A stretch of 64,000 nucleotides of DNA from Chitinophagaceae bacterium. GTDB taxonomy: Bacteria > Bacteroidota > Bacteroidia > Chitinophagales > Chitinophagaceae. Below are positions 48,613-57,901 of the stretch, piece by piece. Each line of letters starts with the position of its first letter. Positions within the stretch are counted from its first letter, which is position 1. The translations under genes and the position numbers were made by a program. The stretch spans positions 1 to 64,000 of the forward strand of contig CANCPA010000004.1 of the NCBI GenBank assembly GCA_947379895.1. Direction: 5' to 3'. Below the pieces are notes generated by a model. The model had not been told where the DNA came from. It saw only the letters and a list, made by a program, of their open reading frames with translations, and searched no databases.

Positions 48613-48784
48613 TTTTCTAAACTTTTGATTATCTCAATTTATAAAAATACTTTCAACTACGACTTGTCTACTTTCTCAATGATTTTAAACACACTTATAC
48701 CTTTACTTTAACTCAATAAAGAATTGCTTTATTTTATTCAACTGTACACTTGATATAACAAGCATTAAAAATTATTTATCAATA

Positions 48785-49645
48785 ATGGAAATTGATGATT
48801 TACAGCTTACGAAGCTCAATTACAAAGAACTAGAAATACTTATAACTTGGGCTAAACAGGAAGGTTGGGATCCCGGATTAAATGATGCTGCCATATTTTG
48901 GGAAACAGACCGTGATGGATTCTATGGATATTTTAACCATGAAGAATTAATAGCAGGTGGTGCTATTATATCCTATAATGGAGAATTTGGATTTATGGGA
49001 TTATTTATTGTTCATCCCAAATACAGGTATTTAGGAATTGGACGTAAACTTTGGTATCAAAGAAGAGATAAATTACTATCAAGAATTAATAAAGATGCTT
49101 CAATTGGGATGGATGGTGTAGTAGCAATGCAAGATTTTTACCACAAAGGTGGATTTAACATTGCATTTAGAGATGAGCGTCACGAACGATTAGGCGCTTT
49201 GTATGTACTAGACAATAGAGTCTCAAAAATTACAGAATTGGATACGGTGGATATTTTAAATTATGATGCTGCATGTTTTGGTTTTAATCGTCCACAGTTT
49301 TTAAAACCTTGGCTAAATCAGCCTTACGGATTTAGTTTTAAGTATGTTGAAAATGGTTTGATAAAGGGATTCGCTGTGATGAGGAAAACAAGTAAAGGCT
49401 ACAAGATTTGTCCACTTTTTGCAGATGACCAAATTGTGGCAGAAGAATTATATAAAGCTTGCCTTAATGTTGTTCCTAATGAACTAGTTTACATAGACAT
49501 TCCTATGATTAATCAGTTAGCAATTGATTTAGTAAACAAGTATGAAACCCGATTTGTTTTTGAATGTGCGAGAATGTATTTGAATAAAAATCCATCTATC
49601 CCTTATGAAAAAATATTTGGAATCACCACATTCGAAATTGGGTAA
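48785..49645 (+). CDS. GNAT family N-acetyltransferase (tandem GNAT-like)
   Basis: GFMGLFIVHPKYRYLGIGRKLWYQRRDKLLSRI...GMDGVVAMQDFYHKGGFNIAFRDERHE. Confidence 0.88.
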   Translation: MEIDDLQLTKLNYKELEILITWAKQEGWDPGLNDAAIFWETDRDGFYGYFNHEELIAGGAIISYNGEFGFMGLFIVHPKYRYLGIGRKLWYQRRDKLLSRINKDASIGMDGVVAMQDFYHKGGFNIAFRDERHERLGALYVLDNRVSKITELDTVDILNYDAACFGFNRPQFLKPWLNQPYGFSFKYVENGLIKGFAVMRKTSKGYKICPLFADDQIVAEELYKACLNVVPNELVYIDIPMINQLAIDLVNKYETRFVFECARMYLNKNPSIPYEKIFGITTFEIG

Positions 49646-49780
49646 AATGAAAAAAAAGTGCAACAGTATGACTGAAAAATATAATATTATTTATAATCCT
49701 ACTGTCAATATTAGTACAGAATAGCAAACACTAATAATTTTGTACAATCACGAAAAGAATATAGTTTTGCAAGAAAAATT

Positions 49781-50428
49781 ATGGATAGGTTAAAATCGTT
49801 AGACCCACCACACAAAGGGCTTAGGAATATTTTGTCGCAGTTTTCTTTATTAGCAGGTAATACGGATTATAAAAGCAATACAGAAATTGAGAGGCTTAAA
49901 TCATTAGGAGAAGATTTATTTCTTTTATTGAAAAATCATACAAAAAATGAAGACTTATTTATATTAGCGCCTCTTAGAGAAAAATATTTGGAAGAAACAA
50001 AATACTTTGAGAATTTACATTCTACACTCGCACAGATGGAATATAAATTAAAAAGCACTCTTGACTCTTTTGATGGTACACAATCAGATGAAATGGGACA
50101 TGATTTTTATTTGTCTTTTACCGAATTTCACGCTGAATTTTTAAATCAAATAGCCAATGAGGATAGAAACCTTGAAAAGGATATGCAAGCTGCTTTTACC
50201 GATGAAGAGTTAGTTCAACATCAAATTGCTATCATGAAAGACATGGATTTTCCTACTTTGCTTTTATGGTTTAAATATATAGTTCCAGCTAGAAGGATTG
50301 AAGAAAATGTGCAAGTGCTAAAAGCATTTAAGAGTTCGGGTACTGAGGCATTTGAAGCTGTGCTTAATGTAATTAGACCACAACTAAGCGAAGAACGCTA
50401 TAATGCAATTGTAAGCCGAGTAAAATAA
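49781..50428 (+). CDS. Hemerythrin-domain containing protein
   Basis: SLDPPHKGLRNILSQFSLLAG...LLKNHTKNEDLFILAPL...FTEFHAEFLNQIANEDRNLEKDMQAAFTDEEL; His/Glu pattern of hemerythrin-like helices. Confidence 0.75.
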   Translation: MDRLKSLDPPHKGLRNILSQFSLLAGNTDYKSNTEIERLKSLGEDLFLLLKNHTKNEDLFILAPLREKYLEETKYFENLHSTLAQMEYKLKSTLDSFDGTQSDEMGHDFYLSFTEFHAEFLNQIANEDRNLEKDMQAAFTDEELVQHQIAIMKDMDFPTLLLWFKYIVPARRIEENVQVLKAFKSSGTEAFEAVLNVIRPQLSEERYNAIVSRVK

Positions 50429-50517
50429 ATAGAGATAATATTTCTGAATAATGAATTTTTTGTTTCAGACTTTACTTCATAATTAGGGGGTAAGTGTATA
50501 TAGTCTAATCGTATATT

Positions 50518-50560
50518 AAAATAACAAATGGTATCAGAAATTGATACCATTTGTTATTTT
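50518..50560. terminator. Strong terminator-like hairpin
   Basis: aaaataacaaatggtatca-gaaat-tgataccatttgttatttt, perfect 19-bp stem. Confidence 0.85.
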
Positions 50561-50967
50561 AATACTTCAGTATAAGACTTTAGTGTTGAAGTTTTTCACC
50601 AAAATACCTATTCCCATTTCATGCATTTAATAAATCAGTTATGGATTATGAGCATAGGATTAAAATATTTAATGGATATTTTGTATAATTATAAGTATGT
50701 ATTTGAGTCGAGGAATTGTAGATACGATATATAACATAAAAATGGTTATATGTAAATATTTACTTCTCTTTTGAAAAATTAATTAAGATTACAAGTTGGT
50801 AATTTACGTTAAGGGTCTATAATCTGTTCTCTATATCAAATTAAAAAACATTAAGTTAACAATGACGTAAGATATTTTATGCTTATTTGAAAAAATGACA
50901 TGAATACTTAATTGTTCTTCCAATTTTCCCCTATTACTAAGAAACATACAATAATTGAAGGTAATAG

Positions 50968-51003
50968 TATAACATAAAGCAGATGTTGCTCCCTCACCTT
51001 TGC
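50968..51003 (+). promoter_or_regulatory. Non-canonical promoter-like signature, TATAACAT-N18-TCACCTTTGC
   Basis: Same two boxes and exactly 18-bp gap as 52613-52648 and 61939-61974. Confidence 0.6.
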
Positions 51004-51037
51004 ATCGTAACAAATCAGTTACAAGAAAAATTAAAAA

Positions 51038-51676
51038 ATGAAAAAGTTATCAGTTATTATTTTTACAATAATGTTTATAGTGAACATCGTTGATGCACAA
51101 AAGACTAAAAGTGATTTTAGTAGTGGGTTACACTTAGGGCTTAAAGTTGGTTTGAACCGTTCAAATGTTTATGACTCGAAAACCCAAGATTTCAGTGACA
51201 ATCCGAAAATTGGTTTTGTTGGTGGAGCCTTTGTATCAATTGCACTAAATGAATTAATTAGTATTCAACCCGAATTTTTGTATTCTCAAAAAGGGTTTAA
51301 GGGCACAGGAATTACATTGGGACAATCGTATAGTTTTAAAAGGACAACAAATTTTATCGACGTGCCAATCTTTCTAGCTATTAGACCAGCTTCTTTTGTT
51401 ACCCTTCTCGTTGGACCCCAGTTTTCTTATTTAGTATCACAAAAAGATGATTTTGATGTAACAATGTTCAGTAGTAGTCAAGAACAGCAATTTCAGAATA
51501 CAGACCTAAGGAAAAATTTGTTATGTTTTGTTGGCGGTCTAGACTTCAATCTAGCTTCCACAGTTATTAGCACTCGATTGGGTTGGGACGTCCAAAGAAA
51601 TAATGGGGATGGAACAACAAGTGTTCCTAATTATAAGAATGCTTGGATTCAACTTACATTGGGTTACAGGTTATAA
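51038..51676 (+). CDS. Outer-membrane beta-barrel (porin-family-like) protein
   Basis: Signal peptide plus GLHLGLKVGLNRSNVYD...IGFVGGAFVSIALNELISIQPEFLYSQKGFKG...FIDVPIFLAIRPASFVTLLVGPQFSYLVS. Confidence 0.88.
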   Translation: MKKLSVIIFTIMFIVNIVDAQKTKSDFSSGLHLGLKVGLNRSNVYDSKTQDFSDNPKIGFVGGAFVSIALNELISIQPEFLYSQKGFKGTGITLGQSYSFKRTTNFIDVPIFLAIRPASFVTLLVGPQFSYLVSQKDDFDVTMFSSSQEQQFQNTDLRKNLLCFVGGLDFNLASTVISTRLGWDVQRNNGDGTTSVPNYKNAWIQLTLGYRL

Positions 51677-51755
51677 TTACAAAATTAAAATAAACATTTC
51701 AGTCAAGTTTTCTTTTAGCACTGAACAATTTAAACTCAAAAAAAATTTAAATAAA

Positions 51756-52286
51756 ATGAAGAATACTCAAATGCCGGTTTCAGTACATACGCAAGCCATA
51801 GTTGATAGAATACAAAATGCAAAACTCACAAAAGCAAATACGATTACTAACAAACAAATCACTGATTTAGTAAGACCATTTTTTATTGGCACCATAATTA
51901 TCTTATCTTTTGTTATCTTTTCATCATGTGCAAGAAAGGCAGTTTTTCAAGTTTCATCAGTTGTTCCTGCTGCACGTGGATATGTAAAAGTAAAAAAGGA
52001 TTATAATAAAAATTATAACATTTATGTGAAACTTGATAATTTGGCCGAACCCAATCGATTAACACCTCCCAAAAAAGCATACATAGTTTGGATTGTAGCA
52101 AATGATAATTCTACAAAGAATATTGGTCAAGTTAAAACATCAACAAGTCTATTTTCTAATGCCCTTAAGGGCTCGTTTGAAAGTGTTTCTTCATCAAAAC
52201 CAGTAAGAGTGTTTATTACAGCAGAAGATGATGAAACAGTCCAATTCCCAAGTAATTTGACTGTTATATCAACAAAAGATTTTTAA
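51756..52286 (+). CDS. Hypothetical membrane-anchored/lipoprotein-like protein
   Basis: One TM segment (FFIGTIIILSFVIFSSCARK) then a soluble domain (GYVKVKKDYNKNYNIYVKLDNLAEPNRLTPPKKAYIVWIVAND). Start at 51756 after trimming overlap with the upstream gene. Confidence 0.7.
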   Translation: MKNTQMPVSVHTQAIVDRIQNAKLTKANTITNKQITDLVRPFFIGTIIILSFVIFSSCARKAVFQVSSVVPAARGYVKVKKDYNKNYNIYVKLDNLAEPNRLTPPKKAYIVWIVANDNSTKNIGQVKTSTSLFSNALKGSFESVSSSKPVRVFITAEDDETVQFPSNLTVISTKDF

Positions 52287-52316
52287 TAAAAAAATCAATG
52301 ATAATATTACAATTAT

Positions 52317-52353
52317 AAAAAAGGCCCTTGAATGAATTTTCGAGGGCTTTTTC
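52317..52353 (+). terminator. Terminator-like hairpin
   Basis: aaaaaaggcccttg-aatgaatttt-cgagggcttttt. Confidence 0.7.
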
Positions 52354-52612
52354 GAATTCTCTGTACAGCCATTTTCAAAAAAATTATAACAATTGAATTG
52401 TTGATTGTATTTAAAGGAAACTTAATCCCTTTTGAGTTAATTAGTCTATATAAATTCTTAAATACATCATTTAATATTTCCGTCAATTTGATTTAATACA
52501 TGCATTATTGGTATTGGTTCAAGTATTATCACATTCCTCGATGTTTAGAATAATTTTAACCTATTTGAAATAACTATGAAACTATGAAAGATATAAGTTT
52601 TTCTTGAAATTC

Positions 52613-52648
52613 TGTAACATTCATCGAATACGCCCCCTTCACCTTTGC
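52613..52648 (+). promoter_or_regulatory. Non-canonical promoter-like signature, TGTAACAT-N18-TCACCTTTGC
   Basis: Upstream of the SDR-PDC-ADH genes; identical geometry to 50968-51003 and 61939-61974. Confidence 0.6.
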
Positions 52649-52665
52649 TCCATCAAAAAAAGTAT

Positions 52666-53427
52666 ATGAAAAAATTGATCAATAAGACGGTATTTATTAC
52701 AGGTGGATTGTCGGGAATTGGAAAAGCATGTGCTATTGAAGCCGCTAAAGAAGGTGCTAATATTGTAATAGCCGATAGAGAAAGAGGCTCGAACATAAAA
52801 GCAATGGATGAAATAAGAGTCATTCAGCGGGATGCAGTATTCATTGAATGCAATGTGGCCATTTATGAACAAGTTAAAAATGCTACAGAGCAGACAATCA
52901 ACATGTTTGGTTCGCTCGACGTAGCATTAAATAATGCAGGCATTGGTGGAAAAACTGGTAGAATTAGTGATTTGGAAGAAAGGGATTGGTTAAGCGTCAT
53001 CAATATTGACTTGACAGGTGTGTTTTACTGTATGAAACAGGAATTGATTCAGATGTTAAAGCAAAATAGTGGAGCGATTGTAAATATTTCCTCTATCTCT
53101 GGCAAAATAGGTTATCCAAAATCTGCACATTATGCAGCAGCAAAACATGGAATTATAGGACTTACCAAAACGGCTGCACTAGAGTATGCTACCGATGGTA
53201 TAAGGGTGAATGTAATTTGTCCCGGATTTATAGATACCCCCTTACTTACAAAATTGGATTTAGGTAATAATCCTGAAAGAAAGAAGGCTATCATCGACAA
53301 GCATCCTATGAACAGATTCGGTACTTCGGAAGAAGTTGCAAATGGATTTATTTTTCTTCCCACAGATGACAGCTCATTTATTACGGGTGCCGCAGTAGAT
53401 ATCGATGGCGGATTCTTAGCCCAATAA
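52666..53427 (+). CDS. SDR family oxidoreductase
   Basis: KTVFITGGLSGIGKACAIEAAKEGANIVIADRE...NNAGIGG...YAAAKHGIIGLTKTAALEYA. Confidence 0.93.
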   Translation: MKKLINKTVFITGGLSGIGKACAIEAAKEGANIVIADRERGSNIKAMDEIRVIQRDAVFIECNVAIYEQVKNATEQTINMFGSLDVALNNAGIGGKTGRISDLEERDWLSVINIDLTGVFYCMKQELIQMLKQNSGAIVNISSISGKIGYPKSAHYAAAKHGIIGLTKTAALEYATDGIRVNVICPGFIDTPLLTKLDLGNNPERKKAIIDKHPMNRFGTSEEVANGFIFLPTDDSSFITGAAVDIDGGFLAQ

Positions 53428-53450
53428 ATACTAATGATTAAATATTTATC

Positions 53451-55118
53451 ATGAATAACACAGAAATTACGGTCGGAGAATACTTACTACTTCGTCTTAA
53501 AGAAATTGGAGTCGATGATTTATTTGGTGTGCCAGGCGATTTTGTGATGGGTTTCTTCAATCAGGTGATAAAAAGTGAGGTGAAATATGTTGGCACTTGT
53601 AATGAACTAAATGCTGCTTATGCGGCCGATGGATATGCACGGATTAAAGGGATAGGTGCATTTGCTACCACATTTGGGGTGGGCGAATTAAGTGCTATAA
53701 ATGGGGTGGCAGGTTCTTTTGCCGAAAGAGTACCTGTGGTGGTCATTACAGGATCACCCTCTACCATTAACTTTCGGAATCGTCCATTATTGCATCATAC
53801 ATTGGGAGATTATCAGATTCCCTTAAAGATGTTTGAAAAAATTACTGTAGCTGCTACACAATTAAATAATGGAGATTCCGCACCTGCTGAAATTGACAGG
53901 ATATTATTGGCTTGTATTCAGCATCAACAGCCGGTATATATCAGTATTCCAGCAGATGTGGTTTTGATGAAATGTAAAAGACCAGACCCATTCCAGTTTC
54001 CTACTCACCCTATAAGTGATGCAGCATCTCTTGCAGAAGCGTTAAATGAGGCGGTGAAAATGTTAGAAAATTCCAAGACTCCAATTATTATTGGCGATGT
54101 GGAATTAATCAGGTATAAACTACAAAATGACTTCTCTGCATTATTAGATAAAACTGGTTTCCCTTATGTAACCATGATGTTGGGTAAGACCATTCTTTCT
54201 GAACATCATCCACAATTTATTGGACTCTTTGAAGGTGATAGGAGTAGGGAATACGTTTCTGAAAGAGTGGAGTCGGCAGATTGTATCTTGAAGCTTGGTG
54301 CATTGATGACTGATTTTAATACGGGTGGATTTACCTCTAACCTCGATGAATCAAAAATGATTAGTGCTAATATTGGTTTCGTAAAAGTAAAGCATCACTA
54401 TTTTGAGAATGTTCATCTGCATGATTTCATTATTGGACTTACAGAAAGGTTATCTCACCGTGATGTGGGGACACTAAATATTCAATGTGCTGCAAATACC
54501 TGTGTACATCGTTATTCCAACCCTTACCAAATGGAGGCTGAAAAAGCACTCACTATAAAAAGATTCTTCGATAGGATGAGTCATTTTATTCCAAATAGTT
54601 CTATTGTGGTTGCAGAAACAGGTGTTTCCCTATTTAGTGCTGCAGAGATGCTGATGCCTGATGGAGCGACATTTATCGGACAGACATTTTATGGTTCAAT
54701 TGGCTATACTGTTGGTGCAACGCTTGGTGCAGGCATTGCAGCTACTGATAGACCAGTCATTCTTTTTGTGGGCGATGGTGCTTTTCAGGTTACCTGTCAG
54801 GACCTTTCCACAATGATTCGGAATAAACTGAAAGCTATCGTCTTTTTATTAAACAATGACGGTTATACAATAGAAAGAGTTATTTGTGACCATCCTTATA
54901 ATGATATTCAACCTTGGCACTATCATAAATTGGTAGAAGTTTATGGGGGAGGTATTGCCTTTGATGTTCGTACAGAAGGAGAGTTAGAAGTTGCGTTGAT
55001 TAAGGCAGAAAAAGCCGAAGAACTGGTATTTATAGAAATTCACACAGATAGAATGGATTGCCCTGAATCTCTTAAGAGTGCAGGAAAATCTATGGCAAAA
55101 ATTAATAAACTCAATTAA
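53451..55118 (+). CDS. Pyruvate/indolepyruvate decarboxylase-family TPP enzyme
   Basis: VDDLFGVPGDFVMGFFNQ, NELNAAYAADGYARIKG, PLLHHTLGD (His-diad), GDGAFQVTCQDLSTMIRNKLKAIVFLLNNDGYTIERVI (TPP motif). Confidence 0.9.
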   Translation: MNNTEITVGEYLLLRLKEIGVDDLFGVPGDFVMGFFNQVIKSEVKYVGTCNELNAAYAADGYARIKGIGAFATTFGVGELSAINGVAGSFAERVPVVVITGSPSTINFRNRPLLHHTLGDYQIPLKMFEKITVAATQLNNGDSAPAEIDRILLACIQHQQPVYISIPADVVLMKCKRPDPFQFPTHPISDAASLAEALNEAVKMLENSKTPIIIGDVELIRYKLQNDFSALLDKTGFPYVTMMLGKTILSEHHPQFIGLFEGDRSREYVSERVESADCILKLGALMTDFNTGGFTSNLDESKMISANIGFVKVKHHYFENVHLHDFIIGLTERLSHRDVGTLNIQCAANTCVHRYSNPYQMEAEKALTIKRFFDRMSHFIPNSSIVVAETGVSLFSAAEMLMPDGATFIGQTFYGSIGYTVGATLGAGIAATDRPVILFVGDGAFQVTCQDLSTMIRNKLKAIVFLLNNDGYTIERVICDHPYNDIQPWHYHKLVEVYGGGIAFDVRTEGELEVALIKAEKAEELVFIEIHTDRMDCPESLKSAGKSMAKINKLN

Positions 55119-55119
55119 T

Positions 55120-56166
55120 ATGAAAGCACTCGTATATCATAGCCCTGATAATATTTCGTTGGAAAATATTCCAATGCCAAAAATAATGTTATCAACAGAT
55201 GCTATTGTGAGAATTTCAACAACAACAATTTGTGGTACAGATTTGCATATCCTCAAGGGGGATGTGCCTACAATTAAAGACGGTCGAGTACTTGGACATG
55301 AAGGGGTAGGAATTGTGGAAGAAGTGGGTAAGGACGTAACTAGTTTTAAGAAAGGAGAAAAAGTTTTAATCTCATTGATTACTTCCTGCGGAAGATGTAG
55401 TTTTTGTAAGAAAGGAATGTACTCTCATTGCAAGAACGGGGGATGGTTACTCGGCAATAGCCTTGACGGCACACAGGCAGAATATGTAAGAATCCCCTTT
55501 GCTGATAATGGATTGTATCTCTTACCTCCCGATGCAGATGAGGAAGCAGCAGTGATGTTGAGCTGTATTCTTCCAACAGGTCTTGAATGTGGTACTATTA
55601 AGGGAGAGGTTCAACCTGGAGATATCATTGCAATTGTGGGTGCTGGACCAGTAGGCTTAGCTACCTTATTGACTTCAAAATTGTTCTCTCCCTCCAAAAT
55701 AATCATGATTGATATTGATGATAACAGGTTGGAAGTAGCCCGCTCTTTTGGTGCAACGAATACTGTAAATAGTGCCGATGGTAAGGCATACGAAAAAGTA
55801 ATGCTCTTGACAGATAATTTAGGTGTTGATGTGGTTATTGAGGCAGTAGGATTATCAGACACTTTCGATATTTGTCAGTCTATAATTGCACCGGGAGGTC
55901 ATATTGCAAATGTGGGAGTGCATGGTAAACCTGTTTCATTGAAATTGGAGAAACTATGGTCAAAGAATATTACCCTCACTACCCGTTTAGTAGATGCAGG
56001 GACTACTTCACTACTGTTGAAAATGGTTCTTTTTGGAAAACTAGATGCCAATAAATTGGTTAGTCATCACTTTGAAATGAAGGACATTTTAAAAGCTTAT
56101 GACACCTTTAAAAATGCGGCACATAACCATGCTGTAAAGGTTATTATTAGAAATAAGGATTTTTAG
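55120..56166 (+). CDS. Zinc-dependent alcohol dehydrogenase
   Basis: TICGTDLHILKGDVPTIKDGRVLGHEGVGIVEEVG, structural Cys cluster CGRCSFCKKGMYSHCKNGG, VGAGPVGLATLL. Confidence 0.94.
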   Translation: MKALVYHSPDNISLENIPMPKIMLSTDAIVRISTTTICGTDLHILKGDVPTIKDGRVLGHEGVGIVEEVGKDVTSFKKGEKVLISLITSCGRCSFCKKGMYSHCKNGGWLLGNSLDGTQAEYVRIPFADNGLYLLPPDADEEAAVMLSCILPTGLECGTIKGEVQPGDIIAIVGAGPVGLATLLTSKLFSPSKIIMIDIDDNRLEVARSFGATNTVNSADGKAYEKVMLLTDNLGVDVVIEAVGLSDTFDICQSIIAPGGHIANVGVHGKPVSLKLEKLWSKNITLTTRLVDAGTTSLLLKMVLFGKLDANKLVSHHFEMKDILKAYDTFKNAAHNHAVKVIIRNKDF

Positions 56167-56378
56167 ATAATGTAAAATAGCTTAGGAAGTTGTACGTCAT
56201 AAGTTATACGTTTTAAGTTATAAGTTATACGTTTTAGGTTATACGTTTTAAGTTTAAAGCAGACTTAATTATGAAATATGCGGTTCAATTCATTATGAAT
56301 TATTACGTTTAACCTATAATCTAATACTTACTACCTAATACTTACAACTTAATTGTCATAACTCATAACTCATCGCTC

Positions 56379-57803
56379 ATGAATACAAATTCCCATACAA
56401 AAATTATCGCAACACTCGGGCCAGCAACTTCCGAAAAAGAGATACTTTGTAGTTTAATTAAAGAAGGGGTGAATGTGTTTCGGCTAAACTTTTCCCATTC
56501 TACCAAAGAAGAGCACTTAAAACATATAAAAAGTATTAAGGAACTCAATACTGAATTGGGAACCAATATTTCTATATTGGCCGATTTGCAAGGACCTAAA
56601 CTCCGAGTAGGAGAAATTGAAAACAATCAAATTGATTTGGTTACTGATGATATCGTCACTTTTGTAACCCATCAATGTTTGGGCAATAAAGCGCAGATTT
56701 ATATGAGTTATCAGGAATTTCCGCAGGATGTAAATATTGGGGAAATCATATTGATAGATGATGGTAAACTAAAACTCGAGATTACAGAAACCAATAAAAA
56801 GGATACTGTAAAGGCAAAAGTTATTTATGGAGGTTCCCTTTCTTCAAACAAGGGAGTTAATCTGCCTCTAACAAAAGTGTCCCTACCCTGCTTGACTGAA
56901 GAAGATATTTCGTATGTAAAGTTCGCCATCAAAAACGGGGTTAATTGGCTTGGCTTATCCTTTGTAAGAACCGCTGCTGATATTCAGGCATTGAAAGATT
57001 TAATCAGAAAAGAAAATGGTAACATCAGTATCATCGCAAAAATTGAAAAGCCAGAGGCACTTCTCGAGTTAGATGAAATTATTGATTTGACTGATGGCAT
57101 CATGGTTGCAAGAGGCGATTTAGGTGTAGAAGTACCTTTTGATGAAGTGCCTGTGTTGCAGAAACAAATCGTCGCAAAATGTATTCATCATTCCAAGCCT
57201 GTTATCATTGCCACACAGATGATGGAGAGTATGATTACCAACTTCAGACCCACAAGGGCAGAAGCAAACGATGTGGCAAATGCGGTACTTGATGGTGCAG
57301 ATGCCTTGATGTTAAGTGCCGAAACAGCAGTTGGAAAGTTTCCTGTTGAAACTATCAGGAGTATGCAACAGATTATTAATTTCACCGAAGAAGAAGGGAA
57401 TCCTTACTTCAAACAACATGAGCCAATTGAGGGCAGTCATACATTTTTGGCTGATTCCATTTGTTTCAATGCCTCTAAAATGGCACAACAAGTAGATGCT
57501 AAAGCAATAGTAGCCTTTACCAATTCGGGCTATACGGCACTAAGGGTATCAAGTCATCGACCTAAATCAAAGATTTATGCTTTTACAAATAATAGACTGT
57601 TGATTAATAAAATCCCCTTGATTTGGGGTGTACAACCCTTCTATATTGAAGATTATGATGATTTTAATAAGGCAATTGCTGAGTCAATTAACCTACTTAA
57701 ATTGAGTAATCTTTTGGAAAAAGGGGACTGTGTAATCCATATTGGTAGCAATCCTTTGAATGTTAATATAAGAACCAATATGATGAGTATTAGTTACATA
57801 TAG
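56379..57803 (+). CDS. pyk: Pyruvate kinase
   Basis: KIIATLGPATSEKEIL, VFRLNFSHS, DGIMVARGDLGVEVPFDEVPVLQKQIV, IIATQMMESMI..PTRAEANDVANAVLDGADALMLSAETA. Confidence 0.97.
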   Translation: MNTNSHTKIIATLGPATSEKEILCSLIKEGVNVFRLNFSHSTKEEHLKHIKSIKELNTELGTNISILADLQGPKLRVGEIENNQIDLVTDDIVTFVTHQCLGNKAQIYMSYQEFPQDVNIGEIILIDDGKLKLEITETNKKDTVKAKVIYGGSLSSNKGVNLPLTKVSLPCLTEEDISYVKFAIKNGVNWLGLSFVRTAADIQALKDLIRKENGNISIIAKIEKPEALLELDEIIDLTDGIMVARGDLGVEVPFDEVPVLQKQIVAKCIHHSKPVIIATQMMESMITNFRPTRAEANDVANAVLDGADALMLSAETAVGKFPVETIRSMQQIINFTEEEGNPYFKQHEPIEGSHTFLADSICFNASKMAQQVDAKAIVAFTNSGYTALRVSSHRPKSKIYAFTNNRLLINKIPLIWGVQPFYIEDYDDFNKAIAESINLLKLSNLLEKGDCVIHIGSNPLNVNIRTNMMSISYI

Positions 57804-57901
57804 TTTCAGGTTGTAAGTTATACCTAGAACCTAGAAAGTTGCAACCTGAAGTTCGAAACACAAAACTTGCAACTTAATACCTAATACTTAACACCACTTA
57901 A

